Shown one piece after another: positions 1 through 10,510 of a stretch of 64,000 nt of DNA; the stretch's first letter is position 1; each line of letters opens with the position of its first letter. Source of the stretch: Lineus longissimus. Its lineage: Eukaryota; Nemertea; Pilidiophora; Heteronemertea; Lineidae. The notes beneath the pieces are model-generated. The model worked only from the letters and a program-made list of their open reading frames with translations, had not been told where the DNA came from and made no database searches. The stretch spans positions 13,638,349 through 13,702,348 of the forward strand of contig NC_088318.1 in NCBI RefSeq assembly GCF_910592395.1, read 5' to 3'. The position numbers and the translations under genes are program-made.

Positions 1-303
1 CTTTTTTGCACGGAACTAAATCGTCCTCTTTTAGGAAGTGGGCAGTACCACTGCTATCGCATGACGTGTAATGTAGTGAAACCGACCCCCCGATCCAGGT
101 AGAAATGAATTTGGAAATGATTAGGGCAGTAGGCAACAAGATTAGTTAACTAATTGGAGAATTGTTTGTAAGTCTTGCGTAAATATTCATCGTTTGAAGC
201 GAGCCGCGGGGCGGTGCTAGCTCCCGCAGTCTTTCACTTGTAGAATTAATTTTTTCCTGAAGGCAAGGGGGTTCCGGTTTGTGTAGCGTGTACTCCACAT
301 TAT

Positions 304-327
304 CCCCCCCCCCACACACACACACAC
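304..327. repeat. Poly-C plus (CA)n microsatellite
   Basis: A run of about ten C passes directly into a CA dinucleotide tract. Simple sequence repeat, seen directly. Confidence 0.85.
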
Positions 328-882
328 CGTATCTGTTTTTTTAGAGCATGGAGGCACATAGCGGTGAGCTAAGAAGCAAACTGGACGTATATACGGTGAC
401 GGTGACGGTGTTATAGACCTTCAAATATGCAAGTGAAGATGAAAATAGGGGTACGCCGTTCGTCTCCACAACGGCAATGTTAGAATTTAATTCAGTACGT
501 ATATGCGCAATGGAATCTTTTTCAAATTCAATTACACAAGTTTCTATTTTTTACTTACGGCGTAGACTTTAATAGAAAGCGCTTTATGCTGTATATCACT
601 TTTGTTTGATCATGTTTGCCATCTATTTGCGTTCAAATCCACGTAAAAATTATGGAAGTGACTACCTGGCAAGCCCGGCTTACCAAACAGCGACTTTTTC
701 TTGTCCTGAATGGAGAGCCGAACTTATGCATATTCAACCATCCAGGAGCTCATTATCATTCGTGGCAACACGGTCAGCAACACTGGAGTTACAGTGAAAC
801 GCCTTTAGAAATGCACACTAATGCATTTAACATGCTTATCAGTTAAATCACGTTTATGACTTTTTTTGTAAATCCATACAGT

Positions 883-898
883 CATGTACATGTACATG
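883..898. repeat. Short CATGTA tandem repeat
   Basis: The word CATGTA is repeated, giving a self-complementary tract. Similar TACATGTA words are scattered through the window, for example near 8400, 11130, 18400 and 33130, and seem to be a general trait of this genome. Confidence 0.6.
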
Positions 899-969
899 CT
901 TCTTCATGGATTATTGACCAAAACCCGAGTTAGTAACCGGCTTGCCGAACAGAGTTGATTTTAGTGCTG

Positions 970-1032
970 TTTGGCAAGCGGCTCTCCAAGCAGGGCAAAA
1001 AAAGATGCCTGTTCGGCGAGCCGCTTGCCAAA
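970..1032. repeat. GC-rich inverted repeat (hairpin), possible MITE remnant
   Basis: Left arm 970-997 and right arm 1006-1032 are reverse complements with few mismatches; the outer 15 bases (TTTGGCAAGCGGCTC against its complement) pair perfectly. The loop is A-rich and only about 8 bases. Related words (CGGCTTGCCGAAC at about 940, and a GGCAAGC...GAGCCGAAC stretch at about 665-715) lie nearby, suggesting a small family of hairpin elements or a decayed foldback transposon. No coding content. Confidence 0.6.
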
Positions 1033-2712
1033 TAGACCCGGCCAAAAATTATACTCCGGTGCCTCCATGATCTCTGCGGTGTGTCAGAGTCCGTAACCAA
1101 CAGATGTGCACTATTTACACACGGAAATTCCCGATTCCCTCCCTTAATTAATCGTACCATAAAATTGTCCTTCAGAAATCATGAACACGGTCATTACATG
1201 CTTTCATCCAAGGTCACCAAGTATAAAGAGGCAATAAAGGGACTCTATATACTTAACAAATTGTTTGGACTGACGGCGTGATGCCGAACGCATCATTGAG
1301 ATCTCTCAATTAACCTGATTTTAATTTAATTGATTCATCGTCACGTGTCCGGATCAGATATGTTGAAGAAGCGATTTGGCTGTCACCGGCATGGTCCAGT
1401 TCGTTAGTTTATGTTTTAGCCGCAAAAGTGCAAGATCATTTCCTTTTTTCTTCTCCAGCATGATGGTCTCTGCATGCAACCCCGCGACAATGTTGCATGT
1501 ATTTCCCAGTAGTTTATGACGTTTACGATGTTCAAGATGTCGAACATTGGTCAGCGGACATTATTACGTCGTAAGAATATCAAGTTGTTGATAAATAAAA
1601 AACAGAGTAGTAATTATACAAAACCCCTATCACATTACCAAGACAATACCAAAATCATCCATTTTGCTTTAACACCTATTTATTTGCACCATGGTTCCCC
1701 GCCCAACCTCCAATTTGCAAATGGCGGACACCTGTTACGACGCAGTTATGCAAATCAGTCAAAATGGCCGACCTTCCGCTGAAAGAAAATCACCGAAAAA
1801 TATACCAGCATCCAAAAAGGCAACCTTTGAATAATGCATCAACGGACAGGTACTCATTGTTACTCATTATGTTCTAGGTTATAGTGAATGACATGCGTTT
1901 ATTTATTAAATCGGCATTTTATTTGCCTATGTCGTCAACGTTAATTTCGCATATAATAGCCCTTGTCATTATTTTTCACGTTTAACATTCACAGGTGGGC
2001 GCTTTGTCTTTTTTACGATGAATTTTCACTTTTGAAATATCAAATTCAAGGTCTCGTTGAACTCTGAGAAAGTTTATGTTAAACATTTTTTGTCTTGGCC
2101 TCCCTTTTGTCTTCGGTGGACATTTGAAAGCCTATTGGTTTCAAGCTACATTACACTAAAATTTGATCTGCATTCTATAAGATTAACCCTATCAGTCACA
2201 ACCTCCCGTTTATGGCGTTTGTTTCAGATGTCATAATCATTCCTTCGTCATGGCCTCAAGGGGATGGACGATTGACCGTACAGGCAGCTCTAGGTATCTC
2301 AATGATGGCTGGTCCGCCATATGAGACAAAGGCTATTACGATCAGTTCAAATGAAAGTGTATATTTTGATATTCTTCATATGTCGTAATCATTTCAAACT
2401 ATAAAGCACTGGGCATACAAAATGTTTTCTCATTAAAACCCTGGACGTTAAGTTTATAAATAATTGAGGACACTTGTATCTACAACTCCTATACACACTG
2501 AACAATTCACTTCGTAAAAGTATGTTCACCTGCAGAATAAATTAATAATTTGACATTCGATTAATGTAATCATTTGTAGTTTGTAAACAGGCTTCAGGTG
2601 AAATACCCCATTCGACCAAGCCATTGAATTTACGTGTAGTTATCAAAAGGGGCGTTTAAATTTCACCCCTGACCCAGAGGTCCTACGCCACTTCCCGAGC
2701 ACAACCTCTCAA

Positions 2713-2722
2713 TATATAAAAG
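2713..2722 (+). promoter_or_regulatory. TATA-like box (TATATAAAAG)
   Basis: A full TATA consensus in + orientation. A second TATAAAAG lies about 115 bp downstream, and a possible small coding exon begins at 2966. Whether either box is used is inference; AT-rich DNA gives such words by chance. Confidence 0.25.
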
Positions 2723-2830
2723 ACCCAGCTATTGGCGTAATGTTAGTCGATACCTTAAGTATATTCCAGTATATCATTTTCAACAATGCTGACTGGAGAA
2801 TGGATTTTTCGATCCCGAAGCACTTGTAAA

Positions 2831-2838
2831 TATAAAAG
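2831..2838 (+). promoter_or_regulatory. TATA-like box (TATAAAAG)
   Basis: A TATAAAAG element with a C/T-rich stretch containing CTCATGCACTCC about 25-35 bp downstream, where an initiator would be expected. It precedes the reading frame at 2966-3139. Two very short upstream reading frames lie between box and frame. Promoter function is inference. Confidence 0.25.
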
Positions 2839-2965
2839 CTGACGTTTTCATCTCATGCACTCCACCTCTTCTTTTTAAGCTTCGGTTGCAAGTGAGCTCT
2901 TGAAGAAGCAGCGAAATGGTATATGCGGCATGAAAACTTTATGAGGTAACTAAATCACGACCAAG

Positions 2966-3139
2966 ATGGTTGTGGAGACCATATTCCGGTGCTGTGTGAA
3001 GCCCAGTAGCCAGGACCAGGAAGGGCACAGGTTACCGCACACGGTAGTGGTTAGCCTTATGGGTTTTGGTAGCAAACAACAGCAAAATCCACCCTGGCAT
3101 CACAGATTTACATTTGACACTTTGACTTCCTCTGCCTAA
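2966..3139 (+). CDS. Possible small first exon, unrecognised protein
   Basis: An ATG in a reasonable context (AAG before ATG) opens a 57-codon frame beginning MVVETIFRCCVKPSSQDQEG, with a CC pair and a Q-rich stretch near residue 38. Two TATA-like boxes lie 130-250 bp upstream. Possible splice donors occur after about residue 22 (CACAG followed by GTTACC) and residue 26 (ACACG followed by GTAGTG), so only the first part may be coding. I do not recognise the protein and could not find a matching second exon. It could equally be a chance frame. No ribosomal or membrane motif is visible. Confidence 0.2.
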   Translation: MVVETIFRCCVKPSSQDQEGHRLPHTVVVSLMGFGSKQQQNPPWHHRFTFDTLTSSA

Positions 3140-3930
3140 TTTATATTCTGAGGCCCGCTTCACCATGTTTTACATCGAATAGATGATCTTTTTTGAGAGA
3201 ACAAACATTAGTTCATGAAGGGGACCACTTTTAGGAAGCGAACTGCAACATCCAATACTATGGTATGGGTATGACATTTTGGAAGAGCGAATAAATTGTC
3301 GTCAGCCGACGCCGGTCAGCTGTCGGCTACAATTCAAATGGTACTTCTATGGGCGTAATTCAGGAAAGCTCGGCTCAGGGTTAGGGACTCGGCACCTTTT
3401 TTAGCCCGGTCCGGTCGCGGGTTACTGTAGGCGTAAACCCGGCGGGGGAAATGCGCGCTGAAGTGATGACCATTGTTCAACAATTTGTCTCCCCGCTGCT
3501 GAGAAATTGAAAGCAGTAGACTCTTTCTTTGCATAAAAGGCTGACCTGTAACTCGCAACAATAAGATCCCGCGCACGGCACGTTTGATTAGCATATTAAA
3601 AGATTATCAACCAGGCATCTTGTACCCTCCTACCTTATTTGGTTTAATGAGAAAAACTAGATAATTCCCGCTAAAAAAATCCCACACATATTTTCCAAGT
3701 ACAAACTAAATAAAAGACTCCTTTTCCTGTTTCAGTTACTGATTAGTCGCGAACGCAAACGGACTGGACCAAAACTGATGCCGTGGAGTCCATAGCCCTT
3801 CGTAAGATAATACTTCCCCCATAGAAGTTACTTTTCTTAATTACGATTTGATCTTGGAAGGATTACAGAGTCCGTTTGAACTGGATGGCATATATAACAA
3901 CCGTATTAACTCGAGTTTAGAAGGAAGTAA
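3140..3930. other. Non-coding DNA, nothing recognised
   Basis: Mixed composition, with a GC-richer patch at about 3300-3560. An 86-codon minus-strand open frame (3334-3594) crosses the patch, but its product has no recognisable motif and the frame is most likely a by-product of the local GC content. Confidence 0.4.
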
Positions 3931-4200
3931 GCGAAACGCCAGTGGACCTCTCCGACCTTTAATTCAGGATTAACACCACCTTTCATTGGATTAAACGAAA
4001 CTTCAGTGGAACACTCTGAACTTACTTGTTGGGATTAACACCAGCTTAAATATGACTAAACGAAACGCCTGTTGAACACTTCAAACTTAATTTGGAATTT
4101 TACAACACCAGATTATTTGTATTATTATATCAACGAAACTCCAGTGGAACACTTCAGAATTTACTTAGGATCAGCACAGACTTGAAAAAGGGGTTGATGG
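3931..4200. repeat. Degenerate ~65-bp tandem repeat, four copies
   Basis: The motif CGAAAC..CAGTGGAACAC followed by 'gaacttactt...gattaacacca' recurs with CGAAAC at 3932, 3996, 4061 and 4134 (periods 64, 65 and 73). The copies are clearly related but divergent, so this is an old array. It lies only about 400 bp before a younger 53-bp array. Confidence 0.7.
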
Positions 4201-4589
4201 GACATCCAATTTAAGCTGAGAAGAACACATCAAAAGTTAAAACGGTGCAATCATGAAAGGAACAAGTTTTGATTCGATTCTTGAACCTTTCGTAGTCTTC
4301 GAGGAGGAGCAGGTCATCATGATATGCGTTATTCGGGAGGAACAGGATAGTATTTCCATGTACTTCATCGAAGTCGACGTATCAATGGAGTCAGAATTCG
4401 TGTCGGAATTTACGTGATGAAACTTGTTGGACTCGGCAGCTGTATCACCACGAGAAATGGGTGAGTCAGGCTGACTGTTGCAGATTTCGAGTGGAATATT
4501 TTAAGTGTTGAGTTCCTCCCAAAAGTTAGTTGTTAGTTGAGTCAAGGTTTAAGTGCACTAACTCATGATAAAGTAATCTCGTGTGATAA

Positions 4590-5090
4590 GTGGGATCTAT
4601 CCAAGTTCAGGCATTGCCGTGGTAACTTTAAGGTGGATGACAGAGTCTTCTATCCAAGTTCAGGCATTGCCGGTGTAACGCTAAGTGGGATGACAGAGTC
4701 TTCTATCCAAGTTCAGGCATTGCCGGTGTAACGCTAAGTGGGATGACTGAGTCTTCTATCCAAGTTCAGGCATTGCCGGTGTAGCGTTAAGTGGGATGAC
4801 AGAGTCTTCTATCCAAGCTCAGGCATTGCCGGTGTAACGCTAAGTGGGATGACTGTGTCTTCTTTCAAAGTTCAGGCATTGCCGGTGTAACGCTAAGTGG
4901 GATGACTGAGTCTTCTATCCAAGTTCGTGAATTGCCGGTGTAGCGTTAAGTGGGATGACTATGTCTTCTATCCAAGTTCATGCATTGCCGATCTAACGTT
5001 GATTGTGCATTGCCGGTGTAACGTTAAGTGGGATGGTTACATGTATGTCTTCTATCCAAGTTCGTGTATTGCCAGTGTAACGCTTTTAAG
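4590..5090. repeat. 53-bp minisatellite, about nine copies
   Basis: The unit contains 'tctatccaagttcaggcatt' followed by 'gccggtgtaacgctaagtgg' and repeats every 53 bp; the word GAGTC falls at 4643, 4696 and 4749. Central copies are almost identical, outer copies diverge (4597 at the left, an extended partial copy at about 4990-5085). The length is not a multiple of 3, and the plus-strand frames crossing it are not conserved as peptide repeats, so a protein role is unlikely. Confidence 0.9.
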
Positions 5091-5725
5091 TCTTTCCATT
5101 CCTCAGTGTTTCCCCTTATTGTTTGGGAAAGCTGAAAGATATATTGCACGTTTTTCTGCGCTTCCTTCTATTGAAAAGTCATGGTCTTCAGCTGTCTAAA
5201 GTATAGAAACACTGAAATATGAGGAAAAACCGCAGGTGTTGATGGAAGTGGTTGACTTTTGGACTTACGAACTTTTCAATGTGGCTTTCAGAAGGGCACG
5301 ACCAAAATATACAGTGTGATAAATAGAACATGCTATATGCAACGTGATTGTATATAAACAGATACAGAGGGGAATATACCCATACATTTCGACTACCTCA
5401 GGATGCAATAATGAAGAGTTTTGTTTTTACTGTCACATGGGAGAGACCCTTTATTGGCGACGCCGTGTAACGTTAATTTCATCTACCTACATGTAGTTCG
5501 TGTATATAGTCAATATTTAAGAGTTTAACACATAGTGGTTGCAGTGAAGCATTGTTTTTAATGTAAGATTTGATCTGAAAGTAAGAATAGTATACTACAA
5601 TATTCCATTCCGTTTTTTTAGTACGTTTCGTTCAAAATAATGAGTACCATGTGGAGTAGTTTGCTCACTGCAAGTTTGCTGTTGTGGTATGCTTATCGAA
5701 TGAGATTTTTAAACGCTAACAGTAA
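5091..5725. other. Non-coding DNA, nothing recognised
   Basis: AT-rich DNA after the minisatellite. I see no exon, RNA gene or further repeat of note. Confidence 0.4.
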
Positions 5726-6543
5726 TTGATGTGCGATGTCTCAATGCCCTCCAGTCTTGGTCAAATTCTCAAAAGGCGGGAATTATGTTTCGGTTTCTTC
5801 AAGACCCGCATGGCCACGCGTCATCGTCAGCAAGCACAAGTTGCTCACCCTCTTCAATCTTATGTTTGTTTTCAATCTGATAATACGTGTTCTGTCGGCT
5901 CTGCAAAGCGGCTTAAACAAAAGTCTATCTTCAAACACGTCGGTGCGAAATATTATACAAAAACACAAGACCTAAAGTTCCTCCACCCACGTGAATCTGC
6001 CTCATTGTACGTCCCCGCCTCCGTAGCCGTCGTCACGGCTATGACGGGCGGCTTCCCCGGCCCGTCTGCCATGCGATCCGCTTTGTACCTTCTCAACCAG
6101 CCCAGCAGAGTCTGGACAATCAATGCTTTTTCCGCAACTCTCGATACAACGCTCAAGTGTTTTCAGCGGATCGTAAACTCATTTCAAATCTGCCTGCCTT
6201 GTGCCTCCGGAGCCAACGCCCACGAGCAACCTGTCCAGCTCAGTTGGTGTCTCGGTCCTCGACACAATCTCTCGCCCACCCGTTTCTGGCGCTTAATATT
6301 TCTCGTGCAGGTTATGACAAAGTTCCACCTGATCCACTTTCTAGTCTTTCAAGCGTCTTGCCCGTGACAAAAGGTCTTGACATCTCAGATCCCTTCCTTT
6401 GCCGGCAATGTAGTAGAGCCAGTAAAGGTTTCGTATCAACTTGGTCAAGAAGTCTATTCCGTGGTAGGGGCAGGGCAAGGCGAGGAGGGAGATTCGACCG
6501 TGGTTGCATAGAGAGGCCATCACCCCGCTCAGTTGAAAGTTGA
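5726..6543 (+). other. GC-rich cluster of overlapping reading frames, possible decayed mobile-element ORF
   Basis: This patch is richer in C and CpG than its surroundings and carries unusually long plus frames: 213 codons at 5726-6367 and 128 codons at 6157-6543. The second ends in an Arg/Gly-rich tail containing FRGRGRARRGGRF, a type of sequence seen in nucleic-acid-binding gag-like proteins. A third frame at about 6191-6293 also reads as a plausible Pro/Ser-rich peptide. Protein-like pieces in three frames fit a frameshifted, decayed coding sequence such as a retroelement gag. No reverse transcriptase, zinc knuckle or terminal repeats were seen, so the identity is inference. A GC-rich regulatory region is the alternative. 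Confidence 0.2.
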
Positions 6544-7038
6544 ATCTTTCTTCGGAATTTCTCGTTTCCACCACTACACGAAATAAAGCAATTACATGTA
6601 CGCTCTCAAAATGTACCCAAGCGGAAGGATACCTGATCACAGGAGGCGGAGTAGTATATGAAGTCAACTGGTCCAGAAGAAGCAGACCTTTACAGCGATA
6701 CATCAAATAGACAAAGGTCTTAATGACTCGGAATTAGTAATGCAGCGTGGATGACTGAAATGCTATCACAGGGGACGACTCCTTGCCCATGAAACGGCAT
6801 TCACTGTTAGAACTTCCCGTGCGAATTAATTGAACATAATAAATGTGTTTGCAAGAGATCATCATGCTTCGAGTAACTGAGTTATCGGTGAGTGGAAATC
6901 GGATCTCTGAAGCAACTCGAATAATTTATTTGAAATATCGCATGGAACAGCAGACTGGTGAGGCTGGAGTATTTCTGATGTCGCCAAGTTCACGAGTATG
7001 AGCATCCTGGCACCAGTTGTTTTCAATACAGGTGAACT

Positions 7039-7123
7039 GACCGACTGACTGACTGGCGGACTGGCGGACTGACTGACTGACGACATGTAACTGACAGACT
7101 GTCGGGGGGGGGGGGGGGGGGGG
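7039..7123. repeat. (GACT)n-like tract followed by a run of 20 G
   Basis: Imperfect GACT/GGACT repeats span 7039-7083. After a short gap a homopolymer of 20 G occupies 7104-7123. Such a run could form a G-quadruplex and is prone to length error in assembly. Minus-strand Pro-rich frames across it are artefacts of the run. Confidence 0.85.
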
Positions 7124-7181
7124 TCGTGCAGAGGCACATGAAGATCCAGAATCGTTAGCAACCAAAAGTTGATCACTTATT

Positions 7182-7253
7182 CAATCGATTAAAGCGCCAC
7201 CCAAACTTGGCGATACTCATAAATTGCTCTAGGGAGCGTTAATCGATTAATTG
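7182..7253. promoter_or_regulatory. Pair of ATCGATTA sites, candidate homeodomain/TALE binding region
   Basis: CAATCGATTAAAG at 7182-7194 and the perfect palindrome TTAATCGATTAA at 7239-7250 lie about 55 bp apart, 3.2 kb before CBFB exon 1. The ATTA cores are homeodomain-like. Function is inference; no experimental support is visible. Confidence 0.2.
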
Positions 7254-8210
7254 TGAGATCGATCTATTGATTGTTTGTTTGAGTTGGAACTTCTTGCGCC
7301 AGTGAGTAGTGCAGGATGTCTCCATTCGACAGTGATGTAATTCTGTCGTCTCGCATCTCCGCTGTCCTAATTGGGTTAACGCATCGTAATGGAGGATTGA
7401 GTTAATTCAGCGGAACTGCTCCGTCCCCCGGGCCACCTGAGCCAGGCTGCTCAGAATCTAATGAAGATAACACGTTTATCTCCTGAATGGTCCAATAATG
7501 AGCAATACGGAATCGCAGTATCAATAGAGACATCTCACTGGGGCGTCCCGGTCGAGAGATCACTTGAGTAAACCGATCACCCCCGCCCGGGCTTTTCACA
7601 TTTTTGATCCCGGGTTCGTGAATCCGATACAGAAGCGATGACCTGAGCCTAGGGGGTGTTGGGTACCGGTGAGAAGCGACCACGCCCATGAATAGACAGC
7701 GCCCAGGCCGAAACAACGCGTCCTCAGTCGGCGGTCCATTGATATACAGCTGAGAGCGCCAAAACGCAACGGGCGGGGGCAAGGATCGCATCACGCACGC
7801 GAATTTTCAAAAGGAGCCACATCCCGTGATCCTTAAATTAAGTAAAATTATCCGTTTTTTTGTGCAATTTATTTCAAATGATCTTGGGTGTCATTTTAAC
7901 ATATTTGCATCCAGGTTAAATTTAATTACCAAATGTAATCAATGATTGCGTCGATGATGAGCATTCACGTTTTAGAGAGTAGGTTCACGTCCATGATGGG
8001 TCGTCTTCCATTCCCTGGATGTCCCTGTCATTATTTGTCTAATCAATTATATTCTCTCAGTTAAGTGACTAATTAACGCAGTCGCATCTTCGCTTATCTG
8101 TTCATCTTTTTAATTACATCAATGTTATCGTGGAGTTGTTGCCCCAGAGAGGATAATTAGTGTAACGGTGCGCGTTTCCAGGTGGCGCACATGACGAATA
8201 TAACTAAACT

Positions 8211-8226
8211 CCCCCCCCCCCCCCCC
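8211..8226. repeat. Poly-C run (16 C)
   Basis: Homopolymer seen directly; possible assembly length uncertainty. Confidence 0.85.
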
Positions 8227-8545
8227 ACCAAAAACATCGCCTCCAAAAATTAATGAAAATTTCAGTGGTTAGCCCGGGTGATAGCTCTGTTCTTGTCAAA
8301 GAATTTAAGAACCGCGTTGTCGCAAATGTAGCCTGTACATGGTATCCAAGACAAGTATGTTGTTTTTTCGCTCAAGCCCTCTATATTGACATAAGAGAAC
8401 TACATGTATGATATTTTTGTTTTTTACATTTAAAATCACTAAAAGTGGTTTTGTTTAAATCTCCCGTATCATAAAACGGTGATAATGAATTTTTTTAATT
8501 TAAGGAATACGAAAAAGCCCGCATGGTATTCAAGTTCGAGGTTCG

Positions 8546-8569
8546 ACAACAACAACAACAACAACAACA
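8546..8569. repeat. (ACA)8 microsatellite
   Basis: Eight uninterrupted ACA units, seen directly. Confidence 0.9.
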
Positions 8570-9797
8570 GTATTTGCATCCCATAAGAACCTCTTTTAAC
8601 ATGTCCGTTTAGTCGACAACAGGTGCATTTCGATACGACACAGGTTGTTTGGGGCGTGACCTTTCTGGCAATTTATAAGTCGCTTATTTTCAGTCCAGTG
8701 TGGGTTCCCAGCTGCAAGAGCCATTGCAAATGAGTGAAAATGGCAGGAGGTCCCATGACCAGGTCTCTGTTTGCAAGCAAAGGGGAAGGCAGAGACTTGG
8801 GCACTTGGCCACCGGGCACATTTAAATCCCCAAGGTCACCTTGCCGACATGAATGTTTCTTTCAACAGGTTCGGCTGGAAGCTGCGGGCGATATGACTTT
8901 TGCCCCTGGCTACGTGCCCCAAGCCGCCAGAGGGCGGGCTTTATTTCAATTATGCAAACGGGACGCCAGCTCAATAATCAAGCAGAACCTATACTTCATT
9001 ATCATCATAATATCAAATATTGGTTTCATTAATCAACAATTACACGTTTCAGACCAAAAAAATCGTAAGATTCTTTGTCCTTTTTCGGTCGACATTTTTT
9101 AACCTGGGCATTTTTCTTACATTTTTGTATTTTTGCCGCCGGGCAATGCACCTGTTCTGAGCATACGCCACCCCAGGCTATGGACCTTTTCATCTGCATC
9201 TGGCAGAAGACAAATTAAAATAACATCTTGACCCTCAATGTATGACATTCTCAGCTATAAACAGATAAGAGGCAATACCGCTGGAAGTTTCAGTATGGCC
9301 AAGTATAGGCTTATAAGACACTGTTAGTGTAAAATCAATTTTCAAACAACACAGACAAGTCGATTTGTCGGAATATCAACGAAATGTTTTCAAAATATGT
9401 GCCGGCACGAATTAATTTTAAAAATGGAGCAAGAGTTATCCCATATTATGCATCGTATTGGACGTATTGTAAACTTCATAATTCTTGTTGCATCTGTAGG
9501 CCATAAAAAATGAAATTCCAAGGTATATCTATTATCATCAATTTCTGGTATCCTGCTTACACTGACGTTCATCACAATTCTGAAGAAGCCCCGACCGTCG
9601 ACCTTCAGTAAACCTATTGTTGATTTTTCTAAAGAGTTCTTTTCAGCAGACGACGGAGTTACGCACCCGGATGTGTAAACAAGCATGAGAAAGTGGGTCA
9701 GTGGGTTGAAATATTTCATGGAATGGGCCATTTACGCAGTCACCACTAAACCTGCCAAAGCTTGCAGAATTAATGTTCTTTTGCATACTCAAAGCCA

Positions 9798-9811
9798 CCC
9801 CCCCCCCCCCC
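9798..9811. repeat. Poly-C run (14 C)
   Basis: Homopolymer seen directly. Confidence 0.85.
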
Positions 9812-10186
9812 GTTATATTTCCGAAATATTTGAAAACTAGCTGGCAGAGGTGGTTCATATGGGCAACCACATTTTGTTGCCTGTTGAAGTATCAAACTAA
9901 CCATTCTTTTGTTGTGGTAGTTTTTACTTTTGCAGCCAAATGAATTACAATTTTGGTCACTTAGTGAAGCCACACCGCCCAAAAATATCCCCACCATAAA
10001 CGGGGCACCTGTGTAATAATATCTTATCAATTTCTTTCAACAAAATCACTGAAGAAGCTTAACAGGTTGCGCATGGCACCCTCCAAATATGGTCACCACG
10101 TAGATAATTAGTTGTAATTTATTCCACAGTGGTTCCATTTATGGGATACCTCGTGTCAATAATATGCCCAGAACAACGAATGGCCG

Positions 10187-10432
10187 CACGTGGCTCCTCC
10201 CACTGGTCACAAGGCCGCGATTAGCATTTGCCAAATAAGGCAATCCTCGTCATTCCTTTCCACGAAGTTTCCCGAAGGCCGAAGTGCCCCGCCAATCAGA
10301 GCGCAGTTTCTATTACACGTGGAAAAGTTCGCATTGTATACCACGCGGATGAATGGATCAACGATAGTAAGCATGCTGCCAGACGCGGCTCACGTCGTGC
10401 ACGGGAAAGTTCTCAGAGTGTTCGCCAGAAAT
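10187..10432 (+). promoter_or_regulatory. CBFB: Probable CBFB promoter and 5' leader
   Basis: The 245 bp before the CBFB start are GC- and CpG-richer than the flanks and cluster known animal promoter words: E-boxes CACGTG at 10187-10192 and 10316-10321, a perfect CArG box CCAAATAAGG at 10231-10240 (SRF/MADS type), and a CCAAT box in GCCAATCAGA at 10291-10300 (NF-Y type). No TATA box is evident, consistent with a broadly expressed CpG-type promoter. The transcription start cannot be read from sequence; the region after about 10320 is probably 5' UTR. The reading frame of exon 1 stays open back through this whole segment. Confidence 0.5.
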
Positions 10433-10510
10433 ATGCCAAGAGTGGTACCTGACCAGCGTTTGAAGTTTGAAAACGACGAATTATTCAGGAAATTAAGTCG
10501 AGAATCGGAG
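10433..10510 (+). CDS. CBFB: CBFB exon 1 (residues 1-26)
   Basis: Encodes the near-invariant CBF-beta N-terminus starting MPRVVPDQR and continuing KFENDELFRKLSRESE, nearly identical to both human and fly. The ATG at 10433 has A at -3 and matches the vertebrate start. The frame stays open upstream, with in-frame ATGs at 10349 and 10373 (the latter with A at -3), so a form extended by 20 or 28 residues is possible; fly Brother proteins are known to carry N-terminal extensions. The donor is GAG followed by GTAAAA, phase 0, at the same position as human exon 1. Confidence 0.96.

Larger units (their letters stand above)
1..2700. other. Upstream non-coding DNA, no gene recognised
   Basis: AT-rich DNA with short open frames on both strands, none with a recognisable domain or convincing codon pattern. 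It contains a C run joined to a CA microsatellite, a short TACATG repeat, and one strong GC-rich hairpin, all listed separately. I see no RNA gene and no supported exon here. Confidence 0.5.
6544..10186. other. Region upstream of CBFB, no gene recognised
   Basis: No supported exon. It contains the GACT/poly-G tract, two ATCGAT-centred homeodomain-like sites, two C runs and a CAA tract, listed separately. A GC-richer segment at about 7390-7800 has a 130-codon minus frame (7402-7794) with no recognisable motif. The frame at 8734-9102 also lacks any. Confidence 0.45.

Noticed and set aside
4253-4417. 54-codon acidic plus ORF starting MKGTSFDSIL
   Set aside because: Protein-like composition, but it lies between two tandem arrays, has no recognised motif and no splice or promoter evidence.
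5726-6367. 213-codon plus ORF as a real gene
   Set aside because: No recognisable domain, several competing frames in the same GC-rich patch, and no splice or promoter support; kept only as a possible relic.
6862-7176. Pro-rich minus-strand ORFs
   Set aside because: Created by the 20-G homopolymer and the GACT repeats.
7402-7794. 130-codon minus ORF
   Set aside because: Lies in a GC-rich segment, has no motif, and other frames are also open; probably chance.
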